Below, one piece after another: positions 63,183 through 64,000 of a stretch of 64,000 nt of DNA. Source of the stretch: JAHDCJ01 sp039028895 (GTDB taxonomy: Bacteria; Bacteroidota; Bacteroidia; Chitinophagales; Saprospiraceae); NCBI GenBank assembly GCA_039028895.1, contig JBCCHF010000029.1, positions 1 through 64,000 on the forward strand, read 5' to 3'. The notes under the pieces are model-generated. The model made no database searches, was not told the DNA's origin, and saw nothing but the letters and a program-made list of their open reading frames with translations. Each line of letters begins with the position of its first letter. Position 1 is the first letter of the stretch. The position numbers and the translations under genes were made by a program.

Positions 63183-64000
63183 CCTATCAATCCATTTAGT
63201 TCATTCATATCCTCCAAAATTTCCTTTTCAAGAGCAATTAATTTTGCCAATATCTCTTCTGGAGGATCATAATGTTGCTCCTCATATTCATATTCCTTAT
63301 AGCGATTGTAACTTAGATCAAGATCCTTTTCCTGAATTTCAGCTAAGGGTACAAAGAAGTGATTTTTACGATCAGGATATTCTGCCCCAATACGCGCTAC
63401 AAATTCTTCTTTTACAATGGGCAACGGATTTTCTTTTAATTTCCGACGGTTATCATCCAGAGAGTAGCCATCGTTTTCAAGTGCATAGAACCATACTTTT
63501 TCGGTGTTCCAGTTCTTACTATCTTCTTCTACTTTAGTAAATCGCAGAATAGCAGTCTTCACACCCGTATAAGGTTTAAATGCTCCTGCAGGTAGAGAAA
63601 TAACCGCTTCTAATTGGTTATCTTTTAACAAGATTTCTCGGGTAGCCTTTTGTGCTTTGGAGCTTCCAAACAATACTCCTTCTGGAATAATTACGGCGGC
63701 TTTACCTCCTGGGCGCAACATCTTAGAAATGCGAATTAAAAAGAGTAATTCGGTAGAACCTGTATCAATTACCAAATCAGGATTCACATCAGCTTTGTCA
63801 AGCTTGCCTGTGAACGGTGGATTGGCGAGCACGATGTCGTAGTCTCCGGTTTCGTTGTAGTTTTTGCTTAGGGTGTCTTTATAGTTGATGTGTGGATTGT
63901 CGATACCGTGCATCATCAAGTTCATCAATCCGAGGCGGACCATAGTTGTGTCAATGTCGAAACCGTACAGACTGTCGTTCAGTATTTTTTTATTGGTTTC
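63179..64000 (-). CDS. hsdM: Type I restriction-modification methyltransferase HsdM (5' part beyond window)
   Basis: Only the last 274 codons are visible; the frame runs open through the window edge at 64000, so the ATG at 63943 is internal. The part seen has GFDIDTTMVRLGLMN (motif X/I side of the SAM site), LANPPFTGKLD (NPPF, motif IV, N6-adenine methylation) and KAAVIIPEGVLFGSSK. It is a N6_Mtase-type HsdM. The stop overlaps the hsdS start by four bases. No hsdR is within the window; it should lie beyond the edge or be absent. Confidence 0.92.
   Translation of the reverse strand, partial: ETNKKILNDSLYGFDIDTTMVRLGLMNLMMHGIDNPHINYKDTLSKNYNETGDYDIVLANPPFTGKLDKADVNPDLVIDTGSTELLFLIRISKMLRPGGKAAVIIPEGVLFGSSKAQKATREILLKDNQLEAVISLPAGAFKPYTGVKTAILRFTKVEEDSKNWNTEKVWFYALENDGYSLDDNRRKLKENPLPIVKEEFVARIGAEYPDRKNHFFVPLAEIQEKDLDLSYNRYKEYEYEEQHYDPPEEILAKLIALEKEILEDMNELNGLIG

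Overview
The window comes from a member of the Bacteroidota, probably a marine or otherwise polysaccharide-degrading lineage of the Saprospiria/Cytophagia type; the exact class is inferred, not shown. The evidence is a SusC/SusD pair, secreted proteins with CHU_C or type A type-IX-secretion C-termini, SprB-like repeats, a periplasmic-propeller Y_Y_Y regulator, Cys-lipoproteins with Bacteroidota-style signals, and TAnnTTTG-like promoters with few Shine-Dalgarno sequences.

Layout. (1) 1-5.4 kb, minus strand: a truncated large adhesin-like CHU_C protein and a Y_Y_Y/LuxR-type regulator. (2) 5.7-24.1 kb, plus strand: a beta-1,3-glucan (laminarin-type) utilisation locus. It contains a T9SS-exported protein with four carbohydrate-binding-like repeats, SusC, SusD, a PKD surface lipoprotein, two GH16 lipoproteins, an MFS sugar porter, a clan GH-A hydrolase, a cytoplasmic GH149-like phosphorylase and a GH3 beta-glucosidase. 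Surface GH16 enzymes would cut the polymer, SusCD would import oligomers, and GH3, GH-A hydrolase and phosphorylase would finish them. (3) 24.5-35.4 kb, minus strand: an unusual glycan-precursor cluster. It holds a glycosyltransferase with an HP motif, a CMP-sugar-synthetase-like enzyme, a split transketolase, a DUF2147 protein, a class III aminotransferase, a polytopic membrane protein, a small two-helix membrane protein, an SDR, a NeuB-type synthase lacking its SAF domain, a sterol-desaturase-family hydroxylase and an SMR transporter. I infer that it makes and transfers a CMP-activated higher ulosonic acid. (4) 35.5-45.8 kb: a DUF5686 outer-membrane protein, a sulfatase, a complete SprB-repeat/CHU_C protein, a small HELGH lipoprotein, MsrB and a PhoD-like phosphatase. 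(5) 45.9-53.5 kb, minus strand: an RND tripartite efflux operon, an alpha/beta hydrolase and a TetR regulator, tied together by three matching palindromic operators. (6) 53.6-58.5 kb: a Cys-cluster protein, a three-part YrdC/CitE/MaoC fusion and a quinone oxidoreductase. (7) 58.7-64 kb: tRNA-Arg(CCU), then a visibly more A+T-rich minus-strand defence operon, hsdM-hsdS-ptuA-like-ptuB-like, with 4-base overlaps at every junction. It runs off the window end.

The strongest candidates for something new are the Septu-like ATPase/HNH pair translationally coupled to a type I restriction-modification operon, the split-transketolase/NeuB ulosonate cluster, the YrdC-CitE-MaoC fusion, and a promoter architecture shared by two secreted-protein genes 37 kb apart. 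All functions are read from sequence motifs and context; no database search was possible.
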